Source: Actinomadura barringtoniae (lineage in GTDB: Bacteria; Actinomycetota; Actinomycetes; Streptosporangiales; Streptosporangiaceae). Taken from it: 64,000 nt of DNA. Positions within the stretch are counted from its first letter, which is position 1, and each line of letters begins with the position of its first letter. Of the stretch, positions 16,378-25,619 are shown piece after piece. The notes beneath the pieces were generated by a model. It did not search any database, had not been told where the DNA came from, and worked only from the letters and a program-made list of their open reading frames with translations. The stretch lies in assembly GCF_017573505.1 (NCBI RefSeq), contig NZ_JAGEOJ010000019.1, positions 1 through 64,000 of the forward strand. Reading direction: 5' to 3'. Made by a program: the position numbers and the translations under genes.

Positions 16378-18056
16378 GGACGCTGCGCGCGCTCTTCCGG
16401 CTGATCCGGCCGCCGCTCGGCAGGACCGCCCTGTCGACCGTGCTGGGATCGCTGACCGTGCTGACCGGGATCGGGCTGATGACCACGGCCGGATACCTGA
16501 TCTCGCGGGCCGCCGAACACCCGCCGATCCTCTCCCTGACGGTGGCCATCGTCGCGGTGCGCGCGTTCGGGATCAGCCGTCCCGTCGTGCGCTATCTCGA
16601 ACGGCTGTCGTCGCACGACCTGGCCTTCCGGGTGCTCGCGCGGATCCGGGTGGCCTTCTACCGGAGGCTGGAGCCGCTGGTCCCGGCCCGGGCGGGGGAG
16701 TACCGGCACGGCGACCTGCTCGCCCGGATGGTCGGCGACGTCGATGCGATGCGCGATCTGCTGCTCCGGGGGATCTCACCCGTGCTGGTATGGGCGGTGA
16801 CCGGTACGGCGGCGGTCGCGTTCGCGGCGTTCCTGCTGCCCGCCGCCGGGCTGGTCCTGGCGATCGGGCTTCTCGTCGCGGGACTGGGTGTGCCCGCGTT
16901 CGCGGCGATCGCCGGACGGCACACGGGCGACCGCCAGGTCCGGGCTCGTGCCGAGCTCACGGCGGAGCTGGTCGACGCGCTGCGCGGCGCTCCCGAACTG
17001 GTCGTGTACGGCGCGGACGAGGCGGCTCTCGGCAGGATCCGGCGGCTCGACGCGGATCTGGTCGCGCTCGCGCGCCGGGACGCCCGCGTGGCCGGCCTGG
17101 TCGAGGGCCTGGGCACGCTGGTGGCCGGGCTGACGGTGGCGCGCGTGCTCGCGGTCTCGGCGTCCGCGAGCACAGCGGGTCACCTGGACCGCGTGCTGGT
17201 CGCGGCGCTGGCGCTCCTGGCCATGGCCTCGTTCGAGGCGGCGGCACCGCTGCCCGCCGCCGCCCTCACCCTCGACGCGACGCTCGCCGCCGGGCGCCGC
17301 CTCCTGGCCATCATGGAACGCCGCCCCGCGGTCGCCGATCCGGACACGCCCGTCGCCGTCCCGGCCGGAGACCGGACCGTCGCGCTCGATCACGTGACGA
17401 CGACGGCGGCCGAGCCCGACGACGAATGGGGCCTGCACGACATCGGACTCCGGCTGCCACAGGGGCAGCGGATGGCGCTTGTCGGGCACTCGGGCGCGGG
17501 CAAGAGCACGGTCGCCGCCCTGCTGGTGCGGTTCATCGACCCCGACCCCGACGCCGGACGGGTGACCCTTGGCGGCACCGACCTGCGCGCACTCCGGCAG
17601 CAGGACGTACGCGCGTCGATCTCGCTCGACGACCAGGACGCCTACCTGTTCGCCACCACCATCAAGGAGAACGTCCGGCTGGCCCGGCCCGACGCCGACG
17701 ACGAGGCGATCCGGGACGCGCTGCGGCGCGCCCGCGTCTGGGACTGGGTGGCGTCGCTGCCGGACGGCTGGGACACCCTCGTCGGAGAGGATGGCACGCG
17801 CGTGTCCGGCGGCGAGCGGCGCCGCATCGCGCTGGCCCGCGCCTTCCTGGCCGACGCCCCGGTCCTGGTGCTGGACGAGCCCACCGCCCACCTGGACGCC
17901 CGTACCGCCGACGCGATCGTCGCCGACGTGCTGGCCTCCGCCTCCGGTGAGGCCCGTTCCGTCCTGCTGATCACTCACCGCGTGGTGGACGCCGGCGAGG
18001 TTGACGCGATCGTGCGCCTGCACCGTGGCCGTGTGGCGGACCGGCGTTCCACCTAG
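16374..18056 (+). CDS. cydC: ABC exporter CydC (cytochrome bd assembly)
   Basis: About 560 residues, partner of CydD. It has a six-helix exporter domain then an ATPase with Walker A GHSGAGKST, signature VSGGE and Walker B 'VLVLDEPTAHLD'. The start is GTG 16374, overlapping the cydD stop (GTGA); the frame is open upstream but only as a shadow of cydD. It is the last gene of the eight-gene operon. The protein begins 'VRTLRALFRLIRPPLGR', the usual CydC N-terminus. Confidence 0.94.
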   Translation: MRTLRALFRLIRPPLGRTALSTVLGSLTVLTGIGLMTTAGYLISRAAEHPPILSLTVAIVAVRAFGISRPVVRYLERLSSHDLAFRVLARIRVAFYRRLEPLVPARAGEYRHGDLLARMVGDVDAMRDLLLRGISPVLVWAVTGTAAVAFAAFLLPAAGLVLAIGLLVAGLGVPAFAAIAGRHTGDRQVRARAELTAELVDALRGAPELVVYGADEAALGRIRRLDADLVALARRDARVAGLVEGLGTLVAGLTVARVLAVSASASTAGHLDRVLVAALALLAMASFEAAAPLPAAALTLDATLAAGRRLLAIMERRPAVADPDTPVAVPAGDRTVALDHVTTTAAEPDDEWGLHDIGLRLPQGQRMALVGHSGAGKSTVAALLVRFIDPDPDAGRVTLGGTDLRALRQQDVRASISLDDQDAYLFATTIKENVRLARPDADDEAIRDALRRARVWDWVASLPDGWDTLVGEDGTRVSGGERRRIALARAFLADAPVLVLDEPTAHLDARTADAIVADVLASASGEARSVLLITHRVVDAGEVDAIVRLHRGRVADRRST

Positions 18057-18135
18057 GCACTGGGCCGAACGGCACCCGCGCAGGCATCATGGCGGTGGCC
18101 GTTCAGGGAGCCTGGAAGCATATGGGGGAGCGAAC

Positions 18136-18639
18136 ATGGACCGGCAGCAACTGACGGACCTGCAAGCACCGTTGAAGTCCCAGTACCGCGAGGACCCGAA
18201 GACCGCGGTCGTGACGCTGCACGCCGAGGGGGCCTTGGGGGAGGACATCACATGCTCGGTGCAGACCGGCCGCGCGCTCGCGGTGGCGGGCCTGCACCCG
18301 GCCACGGGCGGGGACGGCATGTCGCTGTGCTCGGGCGACATGCTCCTTCAGGCACTGGCCGCGTGCGCCGGGGTCACGCTGCGTTCGGTCGCCACGGCGA
18401 TGGAGATCGAACTGCGGGACGGCACGGTCAAGGTGGAAGGCGATCTGGACTTCCGGGGCACGCTCGCCGTCGACAAGGAGGCCCCGGTCGGCTTCCGCGA
18501 CATCCGGCTGACGTTCGAGCTGGACACCGACGCCCCCGAGCCTCAGGTCGCCAAGCTCATCGAGCTGACCGAGCGTTACTGCGTGGTGCTGCAGACGATC
18601 TCCGGGTCCGCGCGCCTGTCCGTCGATTACTCCGCCTGA
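18136..18639 (+). CDS. OsmC family protein
   Basis: A 167-residue OsmC/OhrR-type fold. Conserved Cys residues lie in 'LCSGDMLLQ' and 'ALAACAGVTL', the second being the peroxidatic-type helix cysteine of the family. Such proteins reduce organic hydroperoxides or bind small thiol-reactive compounds, and the position after the cyd operon fits an oxidative-stress role. ATG 18136 has a GGGGGAG six bases before it; a longer frame to 18001 lacks family similarity. Its last 83 bp overlap, tail to tail, the end of the DUF2306 gene. Confidence 0.86.
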   Translation: MDRQQLTDLQAPLKSQYREDPKTAVVTLHAEGALGEDITCSVQTGRALAVAGLHPATGGDGMSLCSGDMLLQALAACAGVTLRSVATAMEIELRDGTVKVEGDLDFRGTLAVDKEAPVGFRDIRLTFELDTDAPEPQVAKLIELTERYCVVLQTISGSARLSVDYSA

Positions 18640-19267
18640 TCAGGATCTCCACCACGATCAGGTTGACGATCCAGCCGATCGCCTGACCGATCGGGATCAT
18701 CGACGACGCCTTGTCGCCGATCGAGCCCGCACTGGCGTCGGTGAACGGGACCTGCGCGAGCAGCATCAGCGGAACGAGGACACGTGAGGTGACGGCCAGG
18801 AACGTCAGGGCGTAGTTCCGCATCATCCAGTGCTGGTGGGTGCGGTAGTCGTGCCGCCGCGCCGCCCGGTAGGCGAGGCCGCCGGTGATCAGCCACAGGA
18901 CGGCGGGAACGGTCAGGCCGATCTGCGTGATGATCCGGCCGGACAGCAGGGCCACCGGCACGGCGGCGATGCCGGACGGCAGGACCCCGGCGAACAGGTA
19001 ACCGCGGCCGATCGTGCGGTGGACCCGCCGGTGCGCCCGGACGGCCGGGATGAACTGCGGAGGGCCCAGGACGAGCGCGATGAACGCGGTGAAGACGTGG
19101 ACGACGAGCACGGCGAAATGGGCCTCGCCGCTGACGTCCAACCTGCTGCTGTCGATGTTGAGAAGCAGGTAAGGGCTGACCAGGACCACGCCGAAGACCA
19201 CGGCGACGACGAACATCAGCCAGACCGTGCGAGCGCGTCGCGGGGCGGCGGCCGTTCCGGCGGTCAT
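18557..19267 (-). CDS. DUF2306 membrane protein
   Basis: A 236-residue protein with about seven hydrophobic segments. The central 'HRRVHRTIGRGYLFAG' and the 'HQHWMMRNYALTFLAVTSRV' segments, with conserved His, are hallmarks of DUF2306, a family of unknown function that may bind heme or a metal. It is translated from ATG 19267, overlapping the stop of the upstream hydrolase gene (ATGA), so the two are co-expressed. The C-terminus is Arg-rich. The 3' end overlaps OsmC by 83 bp. Confidence 0.83.
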   Translation of the reverse strand: MTAGTAAAPRRARTVWLMFVVAVVFGVVLVSPYLLLNIDSSRLDVSGEAHFAVLVVHVFTAFIALVLGPPQFIPAVRAHRRVHRTIGRGYLFAGVLPSGIAAVPVALLSGRIITQIGLTVPAVLWLITGGLAYRAARRHDYRTHQHWMMRNYALTFLAVTSRVLVPLMLLAQVPFTDASAGSIGDKASSMIPIGQAIGWIVNLIVVEILIRRSNRRTGARTRRSSAAPRSNARSAR

Positions 19268-20268
19268 GGGTTCCTCATGATCGCGGCGGCGACCTGGCCG
19301 GGGTGGGAGACGAAGGACAGGTGGCGGGCGCCGGGGATGAGGGTCGGGGCCGGTGCGCCGATCAGCTTCGCGGTGTCGTACGGCGACGAACGCGAGAACA
19401 CGTCGTCGTCCGTTCCGAAGATCACCTTCTTCGGGACCTTGACCCGCGTCAGGGCGGCCAGCCGGGCGGCGGGCAGGCCGACGATGCCCTTCATGCTCCA
19501 CAGCGCGTCCTCGGCACCGGCGACCTGCAACGGCCGCCGCCACTGCCGCACGCCCGCGCGGTCGAGGCGGGGGCAGGCCGGGCCGCACTGGGAGCCGTAG
19601 ATCTGCCGGATCACCCAGTCCGACCGGACCGCGAGCCGCAGCAGGGTCGTCCGGTACGGGTTGGGGAACACGCTCTTCAGGTCGTCGGCGCCCGCCCCGG
19701 CACCGGTGTTGAGTCCGTCCCCGTCGAGGAAGACCAGGCCACCGACCCGGTCGGGTGCCCGGAGCGCTGCTGCGGCGGCGACCGCCGCGCCCGTGGAGTG
19801 CCCCACGAGCGTGGCGCGGTCCAGGTGCAGGGCGTCGAGGAGACCGAGCAGCTGCGCCGCCTCATGCTCGGCGTCGTACGGGCCGCGCCGCTGGCTGTAG
19901 CCCCAGCCGGTCAGGTCCAGGGCGTACACCCGGTGGTCGGCGGCGAGCACGCCCGCGACCCGGTCCCAGGTGTCGGCCGACTCGGCGAACCCGTGCACCA
20001 GAACGATCGGCGGGCCGGTGGTGCCCCACTGCTTGTACCGCGTACGGATCCCGTCGGCCGACACGAACCGCAGGCCTGCCGGCTCACCCGCCCGTCCCGC
20101 CGTGGCCGCGTTGTAGCCGAAGCTGAAGAGGGTCCCCGCGACGATCAGCACCAGCACGCCCGCGAACACCCGCAGCGCCCATTTCCGCAGCCGACGCCGC
20201 TTCGGCCCCGGCTTTTCGCCCGGTTCTGCCGCAGGGGCCTCACCGGCCTCCGTGACCTGCTCCGACAT
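19264..20268 (-). CDS. Membrane-anchored alpha/beta hydrolase
   Basis: 334 residues. A basic N-terminal tail (GPKRRRLRKW) precedes one hydrophobic helix (about residues 33-52), so the protein is likely anchored with the catalytic domain outside. Catalytic features: HGFAES oxyanion loop, GHSTGA nucleophile elbow, Asp in 'FGTDDDVF' and His in 'GARHLSF'. Two Cys (CGPAC) could form a disulfide. ATG 20268 follows a strong GGAGGGGG; the longer upstream frame is rejected. It overlaps the DUF2306 gene and is probably the first gene of the pair. Confidence 0.86.
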   Translation of the reverse strand: MSEQVTEAGEAPAAEPGEKPGPKRRRLRKWALRVFAGVLVLIVAGTLFSFGYNAATAGRAGEPAGLRFVSADGIRTRYKQWGTTGPPIVLVHGFAESADTWDRVAGVLAADHRVYALDLTGWGYSQRRGPYDAEHEAAQLLGLLDALHLDRATLVGHSTGAAVAAAAALRAPDRVGGLVFLDGDGLNTGAGAGADDLKSVFPNPYRTTLLRLAVRSDWVIRQIYGSQCGPACPRLDRAGVRQWRRPLQVAGAEDALWSMKGIVGLPAARLAALTRVKVPKKVIFGTDDDVFSRSSPYDTAKLIGAPAPTLIPGARHLSFVSHPGQVAAAIMRNP

Positions 20269-20508
20269 GATCCCCCTCCGGCGATGCTGGTCTCGCACCA
20301 TCCTCGGAGAGGAGCACCCTCGCCGTCGTCGTCTCCTGGGCGGCTTCCCGCCTACGCTCCCCGACGTACGCCGCCCTCCTCCGGCGCGTTTGTCCCCCGT
20401 GCGAGCTACCTCAGGGTGTCCACCACGCGGTGATGATTCCGGGGCCTGCTGATTCATAGCGTCATGCCGTCGCGTGAATCGTCATCAGGTCTTTCCCCGG
20501 AGGAATCG

Positions 20509-21402
20509 ATGTTCCGCACGATCAAGTCGTCCGCTGTGATCGCGGTGTGCTGCGCCGTGGCCAGTACCGGGCTCGCCGGCTGCAAGGACGAGGACGACTG
20601 GGACCCGCTCGACTCCAACGCGGGCAAGGCCAGCGCCGACCCGTTCATCGGCACCAAGAAGTTCGACGTCGGCGGCAAGGCGGTGAACGCGTCGTGCTCG
20701 GGCAATGTGGCGAAGGGCGAGCCGGTCATCGTCCTGATGCACGGAGGCGGCGACTCGCTCGGCAAGATGGCCGCCATCCAGAAGACGCTGAGCAAGGAGA
20801 ACCGGGTCTGCTCCTACGACAGGCTCGGCGCGGGCGGGAGCGACAAGCCCGATGGCCCGCAGGACTTCTCCAGCAGCGGGAAAATCCTGACCGGCCTACT
20901 CGACCACCTCGCCGGCAGCAATCCGGTCGTCCTGGCAGGGCATTCGCTGGGCGGCATCCTGGCCGCCAGGTACGCGCCTGAGCATCGGGACCGGGTGAAG
21001 GGGCTGGTCCTGATGGACGCCACCCCGCCGACGATGATCGGTGACATCTCCAAGGCGATCCCCAAGACCGCCAAGGGTCCGGCGGCCGAGGTCCGCGCGC
21101 AGAACCTCGCGATCTTCCACGGGCAGAATCCGGAGAAGCTCGTCATCACCGACGGGCCGGTCGGCTCCGCCGGGGACATCCCGGTCGAGGTGATCAGGCA
21201 CGGGAAGCCGTACCTGGCGGCCATTCCCCAGTACGGGCCGCTGCTGGAGAAGGCGTGGGCGGCCGGACAGCGCACGTGGCTGGCGCTGTCCAGCCACAGC
21301 AAGCTGAGCGTCGCCGCCAAGAGCGGGCACTACATCTACCTTGAGCGGCCCGACCTCGCCGTCCGCGCCATCCAGGGCGTCGCCGCACAGGCCTCGCGTT
21401 GA
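20509..21402 (+). CDS. Lipoprotein alpha/beta hydrolase
   Basis: About 297 residues. The N-terminus has a signal peptide ending in the lipobox LAGC (Cys about residue 24), so it should be a lipid-anchored surface protein. Catalytic motifs are HGGG oxyanion loop, GHSLGG nucleophile elbow near residue 145, and His in 'KSGHYI'. An additional Cys pair (NASCSG and RVCSYD) could form a disulfide. ATG 20509 follows GGAGGA with good spacing. It stands before, and in the same direction as, a two-component pair. Confidence 0.86.
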   Translation: MFRTIKSSAVIAVCCAVASTGLAGCKDEDDWDPLDSNAGKASADPFIGTKKFDVGGKAVNASCSGNVAKGEPVIVLMHGGGDSLGKMAAIQKTLSKENRVCSYDRLGAGGSDKPDGPQDFSSSGKILTGLLDHLAGSNPVVLAGHSLGGILAARYAPEHRDRVKGLVLMDATPPTMIGDISKAIPKTAKGPAAEVRAQNLAIFHGQNPEKLVITDGPVGSAGDIPVEVIRHGKPYLAAIPQYGPLLEKAWAAGQRTWLALSSHSKLSVAAKSGHYIYLERPDLAVRAIQGVAAQASR

Positions 21403-21452
21403 ATGACGGCCTTCGCCCTTTTCGTGGTGGTCGGGGCCGCTACCCTCGCCCA

Positions 21453-22643
21453 GTGATCGACTTTCGCCGGCCGGCCGACCTGTGGCGACGTTCCGACGTC
21501 ATGGTCCGTGACCTGCCGCTGGCGCTGTTCCTGGCCGTGGGGTCGCTGATCCCGGCGTTCCACGGCCACGGGACGAAGGTCGGTGACGTGCCGGAACGCC
21601 CGTTCGACGCCCTCGCCCTGCTGGCGATCGCGCTGGAGTGCCTGCCGCTGGCGGGGCGGCGCCGGTGGCCGACCGCCTGCCTGGCGCTGGTGTCGGTCGG
21701 CTTCGCGATCGACCAGCTGCGCGGCTACCACGAGTTCGCCGGTACGGGCCTGGCGATCGCGGTGATGAGCGCGGGCGCCCGGCTGGAACGACACCGGCGC
21801 CTCACGATGATCGTGCTGGCGCTGGCGTACGTGCCGCTGGCGATCGCGCTGGACCGGCCCGACCACGCCGAGGGACTCGACGGCTTCCTGACGTTCTTCG
21901 CGGCGCTGGTGCTGGTGTGGGGGATCGGCGCCTGGTGGCGTTCGACCCGCATCGCCGACGCCGAACGCCGCCGCCGGGTGGCCGAGGTGACCCGCGCCGC
22001 CGAACGCACCAGCATCGCCCGCGAGCTCCACGACGTCGTGACCCACCATGTGACGGCGATGGTGGTCCAGGCCGAGGCGGCCCGCTACCTGACCGCCGCG
22101 CCCGAACGTCTCGACGCGACGCTGGACGCCATCACCGGCAGCGGTCGGCGCGCCATCACCGACCTGCGCCACCTGCTCGACCTGCTCAATCCCGAGGGCG
22201 ACGACTCCGCCGTTCCGAGGGCGGGCAGGACGTCGCCGTCGGTCGGTGACCTCCGGGCGCTGGTGGAACAGACGCGGGAGGCCGGGCAGCCGGTGGAGTT
22301 CACGCAGGAGGGCCAGCCCGCCGAGTCGTCCGGCAGCGCCGAGTTCGTGGCCTTCCGGGTCGTTCAGGAGTCCCTGACCAACGCGCTCAAGTACGCCCAC
22401 GGCAGCCGTACGGTGGTCGAGGTGTGCTTCGGCGAACGGGAGATCAGCGTGACGGTCGGCACCGAGGGCACAGGCTCGCGTGGCGGCGTGCCCGACGTGC
22501 CCGGCGTGCCCGGGGGGAGCGGGCGGGGGCTGGCCGGGCTCCGCGACCGGGTCGAGGCCCTGGGCGGCGAGTTCGGCGCGGGCGGACGGGCGGGCGGCGG
22601 CTTCGCCGTGCGGGCGCGCATCCCGGCCGGGAGCCCGTCGTGA
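21453..22643 (+). CDS. Two-component sensor histidine kinase (NarL/DesK type)
   Basis: About 396 residues. Several membrane helices (about 20-150) precede the HisKA_3 dimerisation helix 'RTSIARELHDVVTHHV' (phospho-acceptor His) and a HATPase with N-box 'ESLTNALKYAH' and G-box 'GRGLAGLRDRV'. No separate extracytoplasmic sensor domain is visible, so it probably senses membrane state or a small molecule near the membrane. GTG 21453 is used; TTG 21399 and ATG 21501 are alternatives, and none has a clear Shine-Dalgarno. It overlaps the response regulator by GTGA. Confidence 0.9.
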   Translation: MIDFRRPADLWRRSDVMVRDLPLALFLAVGSLIPAFHGHGTKVGDVPERPFDALALLAIALECLPLAGRRRWPTACLALVSVGFAIDQLRGYHEFAGTGLAIAVMSAGARLERHRRLTMIVLALAYVPLAIALDRPDHAEGLDGFLTFFAALVLVWGIGAWWRSTRIADAERRRRVAEVTRAAERTSIARELHDVVTHHVTAMVVQAEAARYLTAAPERLDATLDAITGSGRRAITDLRHLLDLLNPEGDDSAVPRAGRTSPSVGDLRALVEQTREAGQPVEFTQEGQPAESSGSAEFVAFRVVQESLTNALKYAHGSRTVVEVCFGEREISVTVGTEGTGSRGGVPDVPGVPGGSGRGLAGLRDRVEALGGEFGAGGRAGGGFAVRARIPAGSPS

Positions 22644-23299
22644 CCGACCCGGTCCGAGTCCTGGTCTGCGACGACCAGGCACTGATCCGGACCGGCTTCA
22701 CGACCATCATCGGCGCCCAGCCCGACCTGGACGTGGTGGGCGAGTGCGGCGACGGGCGCACCGCGATCGACCTGGCCCGCGAGCTCACCCCGGACATCGT
22801 CGTGATGGACGTGCGGATGCCGGTGCTCGACGGCATCGAGGCCACCCGCCTGCTGGCGGGCGCGGGCGTCCCGAACCCGATCAAGGTCCTCGTCGTCACC
22901 ACGTTCAACCTGGACGAATACGTCTACGAGGCGCTGCGTGCCGGAGCGAGCGGCTTCCTCCTCAAGGACGCACCGCCCGCCCAGCTCCTGCACGGCATCC
23001 GTACCGTCGCGACCGGCGCCGCACTCCTGGCGCCCGAGGTGACCCGGCGGCTGGTCGGCATGTACGCGGCCCGGATCCGCCCCGCCGAGGACAACCCCGA
23101 CGACGTCCCGCTGACCCCGCGCGAGCTGGAAGTCCTGCGCCTCATCGCCGACGGCCTGTCCAACAGCGAGATCGCCGCGACGCTGATCCTGAGCCCCGAG
23201 ACCGTCAAGACCTACGTCTCCCGCATCCTCACCAAGCTCGACCTCCGCGACCGCGTCCAAGCCGTCGTGTACGCCTACCGCACCGGTCTCGCGAACTGA
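22640..23299 (+). CDS. NarL/LuxR-type response regulator
   Basis: 219 residues. Receiver domain with acidic pair 'CDDQ', phospho-acceptor Asp in 'VVMDVRMPVLDG' and Lys in 'LLKDAPP', then a LuxR HTH beginning 'LTPRELEVLRLIADGLSNSEIA'. Starts at GTG 22640, overlapping the kinase stop, so it is coupled to its cognate kinase. No target promoter is obvious; the adjacent hydrolase genes are candidates. Confidence 0.94.
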   Translation: MTDPVRVLVCDDQALIRTGFTTIIGAQPDLDVVGECGDGRTAIDLARELTPDIVVMDVRMPVLDGIEATRLLAGAGVPNPIKVLVVTTFNLDEYVYEALRAGASGFLLKDAPPAQLLHGIRTVATGAALLAPEVTRRLVGMYAARIRPAEDNPDDVPLTPRELEVLRLIADGLSNSEIAATLILSPETVKTYVSRILTKLDLRDRVQAVVYAYRTGLAN

Positions 23300-23315
23300 G
23301 TTTCATGTTCGGGCG

Positions 23316-24956
23316 TCAGCTGCTCGTTCCGAAGAGGGGATCGTCGGCGGAGCATTGCAGGCCGTGGGCGGGCAGGCGCTGGTCGATGAGGTAGGCGTCG
23401 GTCGCCGGGCGCAAACAGCGGTTGCTCTTGCCGAGGACGGTGTGGCCCCAGCTTCGTACCTCCACGACGCCCGTGCCGGGGAAGCGCGCGGCGGCCGAGC
23501 GCATGCCGGCCAGGGACGTACGGCCGTCGTGGGTGGCGTTCACCATCAGCAGCGGCGTGGCGGTGGTGACGTTGAACGGGCCTCGGTACGCGTCGGCGCT
23601 GGAGCCGGGCCAGTGCGCGCAGGCCGAGTCGGGCCAGGTGTCGGCCGCTCCGTAGCCGGGCGCGGCCTTCTCGGCTGCCTCTGCCGACTTGATCCACGTG
23701 TCGCGGTCCTGGGGATTGGCGGTGTCGACGCACCAGATGCCGAGGGCCTGGGCCATCCCGCCGGTCACGTCTCCTGCGGCGAGGTCGCTCTCCTTTTCGT
23801 CGACGCTCGCGGAGGACTTCTTGAGGCGCGCGATGAGTCCTCCCACTTGCTGTATCTGGCTGCTGTTGGAGCCGTTGAGCTGCTGGACCTGGTCGATCAG
23901 GTGTACGGCCGACGCCCAGAGAGAGATCGTGGGGAGCGGGAGGCCGGTGATGTGGTCGACCCCGAAGGCCGACCCGGTGAGCTGCATGAACGTCTTGTCG
24001 TCCAGGGTGAGGCCCGGGAGCTGAAGCGGATGCTCTGCGAGGGAGCGTCGTACGCGCTCGAAGCGTGCGTTGGCGTTGCCCGCCAGGGGGCATCGCGCCG
24101 GGCCCGCACGGTCGCAGTGCTCCAGCGCCGTCTTCACCGCGTCCGCCGCCTCCAGGTGGCTCTTGACGCGAAGTCGTGCGGGAAGAGTGCCGTTGAACGT
24201 GGGAATGGGGTCGAGGACCGCGTCCACCGCCACTGCGCGAACCTGCTTGGGGAAGAGCGCCGCGTAGGTCTGCCCGACGATGGAACCGTAGGACAGCCCA
24301 TAGAAACTGAGCTGCCGGTCCCCGACCGCCTGGCGGATCAGGTCCATGTCCCTGGCGGTGTCGGCGGTCGACGCGTGCTGAAGGATGTCCCCTGCCGTGG
24401 CGGCGCAACTCTTGCGCACGTAAGCGTCGGCGGCGAACCACTGGTCGTACTGCGCGGGGGAGGGGTAAACGCCTTCGGGTCGCTTCACGGGCGTCGTTCC
24501 CGGTGCGGCCGTACAGGAGATGGGGGAACTGCCGCCCACGCCGCGCGGGTCGATCCCGACGATGTCGAACCTGGCCTGCACGCGCGGGCCGAGCCCTGAG
24601 GCGATCGCGCCGAACGTCACCGGATCGGTGATGGCCATGCCGGGCCCGCCCGGATTGACGAAGAGCGAGCCGACCCTGTGGCGTTGATCGGAGGCGGCCT
24701 TGCGGATCAGCGCGAGCGTGACCTGTTTGCCCTCCGGCTCGTCGTAGTCGAGGGGCACCTTGGCGGTCGCGCATTCGAAGACCACCTGGCATGACGACCA
24801 GGTGAGCTTCGGGACCGAGGGCGCGTCCCCGGACGCCGACGCCAGCCCGCCGAGCCGTACCTCCGTACCTCCGAGCGTGGACACGCCCGCGGCGACCGCA
24901 CCGATCGCGAGGATCGAGACGATCAGCTTGCCAACGCCGACCTGACGACGCGCCAT
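23316..24956 (-). CDS. Secreted TAP-like alpha/beta hydrolase (paralog)
   Basis: 546 residues with an N-terminal signal anchor (residues about 9-27). Oxyanion segment 'NPGGPG' near 101, nucleophile elbow GLSYG with Ser near 222, catalytic Asp in 'NATHDGRTS' and His in 'SWGHTVLG', then a C-terminal 'CLRPATDAYL' segment as in secreted tripeptidyl aminopeptidases. All triad residues are recognisable here, unlike the paralog at 3269-4945. ATG 24956 follows GGAGGAG. It is convergent with the response regulator, 16 bp apart. Confidence 0.86.
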   Translation of the reverse strand: MARRQVGVGKLIVSILAIGAVAAGVSTLGGTEVRLGGLASASGDAPSVPKLTWSSCQVVFECATAKVPLDYDEPEGKQVTLALIRKAASDQRHRVGSLFVNPGGPGMAITDPVTFGAIASGLGPRVQARFDIVGIDPRGVGGSSPISCTAAPGTTPVKRPEGVYPSPAQYDQWFAADAYVRKSCAATAGDILQHASTADTARDMDLIRQAVGDRQLSFYGLSYGSIVGQTYAALFPKQVRAVAVDAVLDPIPTFNGTLPARLRVKSHLEAADAVKTALEHCDRAGPARCPLAGNANARFERVRRSLAEHPLQLPGLTLDDKTFMQLTGSAFGVDHITGLPLPTISLWASAVHLIDQVQQLNGSNSSQIQQVGGLIARLKKSSASVDEKESDLAAGDVTGGMAQALGIWCVDTANPQDRDTWIKSAEAAEKAAPGYGAADTWPDSACAHWPGSSADAYRGPFNVTTATPLLMVNATHDGRTSLAGMRSAAARFPGTGVVEVRSWGHTVLGKSNRCLRPATDAYLIDQRLPAHGLQCSADDPLFGTSS

Positions 24957-25089
24957 GTCTCCTCCGGCCTGGTGAGGCCCTCGTGAGGGCTCTCGACGAT
25001 GGCCGGGACGCTAGCCGGGCGCGATGAAATCCCCTTGAAACGCCATTGCATGAGGCGGAGCGGGGGTGGAGGAGGCGGAACGGGCCGGT

Positions 25090-25533
25090 TCAGGGGCTGG
25101 GCGTGGTGAGGATGTGCCGGAGGCCGGCGTTCAGCGCGGTCGCCTGATCGCGCGGCAGGTCCAGGGACGCCTCGACGTCGTCGACGAGCTCGGCGCATTG
25201 CGCCAGGCGGCGCCGGCCCGCCTCGGTGAGCCGTGCGGCGACGCGGCGGCCGCGTCCGAGGGAGGGGTCGCGTTCGACGAGACCGAGCTCCTCCAGGGAC
25301 ACCATGAGCTCGCTCATCGACTGCGGCGTGATCATCACGATCCGCGCGAGCTCGGCGTTGCCCAGCCCGGGCTTCAGGTCGAGGTGGAGCAGGACGCCGA
25401 ACTGGACGGGCGTCAGGCCGACCGTGCCGAGCATCGACCAGAACCGCCGCCCGACGACGTGACCCGCCTGAACGATCGTCCAGGCGGTGATCTCGTCCGG
25501 CTCGGGGCCGGTCCAGACGCGCTGCTCGCTCAC
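25090..25533 (-). CDS. MarR family transcriptional regulator
   Basis: A 147-residue winged-helix repressor; the 'NAELARIVMITPQSMSELM' recognition helix and 'DPSLGRGRRVAARLTEAGRR' wing are typical of MarR. It is transcribed divergently from the MMPL transporter, with an 86-bp gap that holds a strong inverted repeat. By family rule it represses the efflux gene and itself until an aromatic or toxic ligand binds. Confidence 0.92.
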   Translation of the reverse strand: MSEQRVWTGPEPDEITAWTIVQAGHVVGRRFWSMLGTVGLTPVQFGVLLHLDLKPGLGNAELARIVMITPQSMSELMVSLEELGLVERDPSLGRGRRVAARLTEAGRRRLAQCAELVDDVEASLDLPRDQATALNAGLRHILTTPSP

Positions 25534-25561
25534 GGGGCCTCAGCCTAGCCGCATGAGAAGT

Positions 25562-25575
25562 ATCAGGTGCCTGAT
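25562..25575. promoter_or_regulatory. Candidate MarR operator
   Basis: ATCAGG-TG-CCTGAT is a perfect 6-bp inverted repeat in the MarR/MMPL gap. It is flanked by GT on the left and GG on the right, close to the TATCAGG..CCTGATA patterns bound by several MarR-family proteins. It is about 45 bp before the MMPL start. Confidence 0.6.
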
Positions 25576-25619
25576 GGTACGGTCGAGATCTGCCGAGCCC
25601 TGGAATCCGGAGCGTGCCC

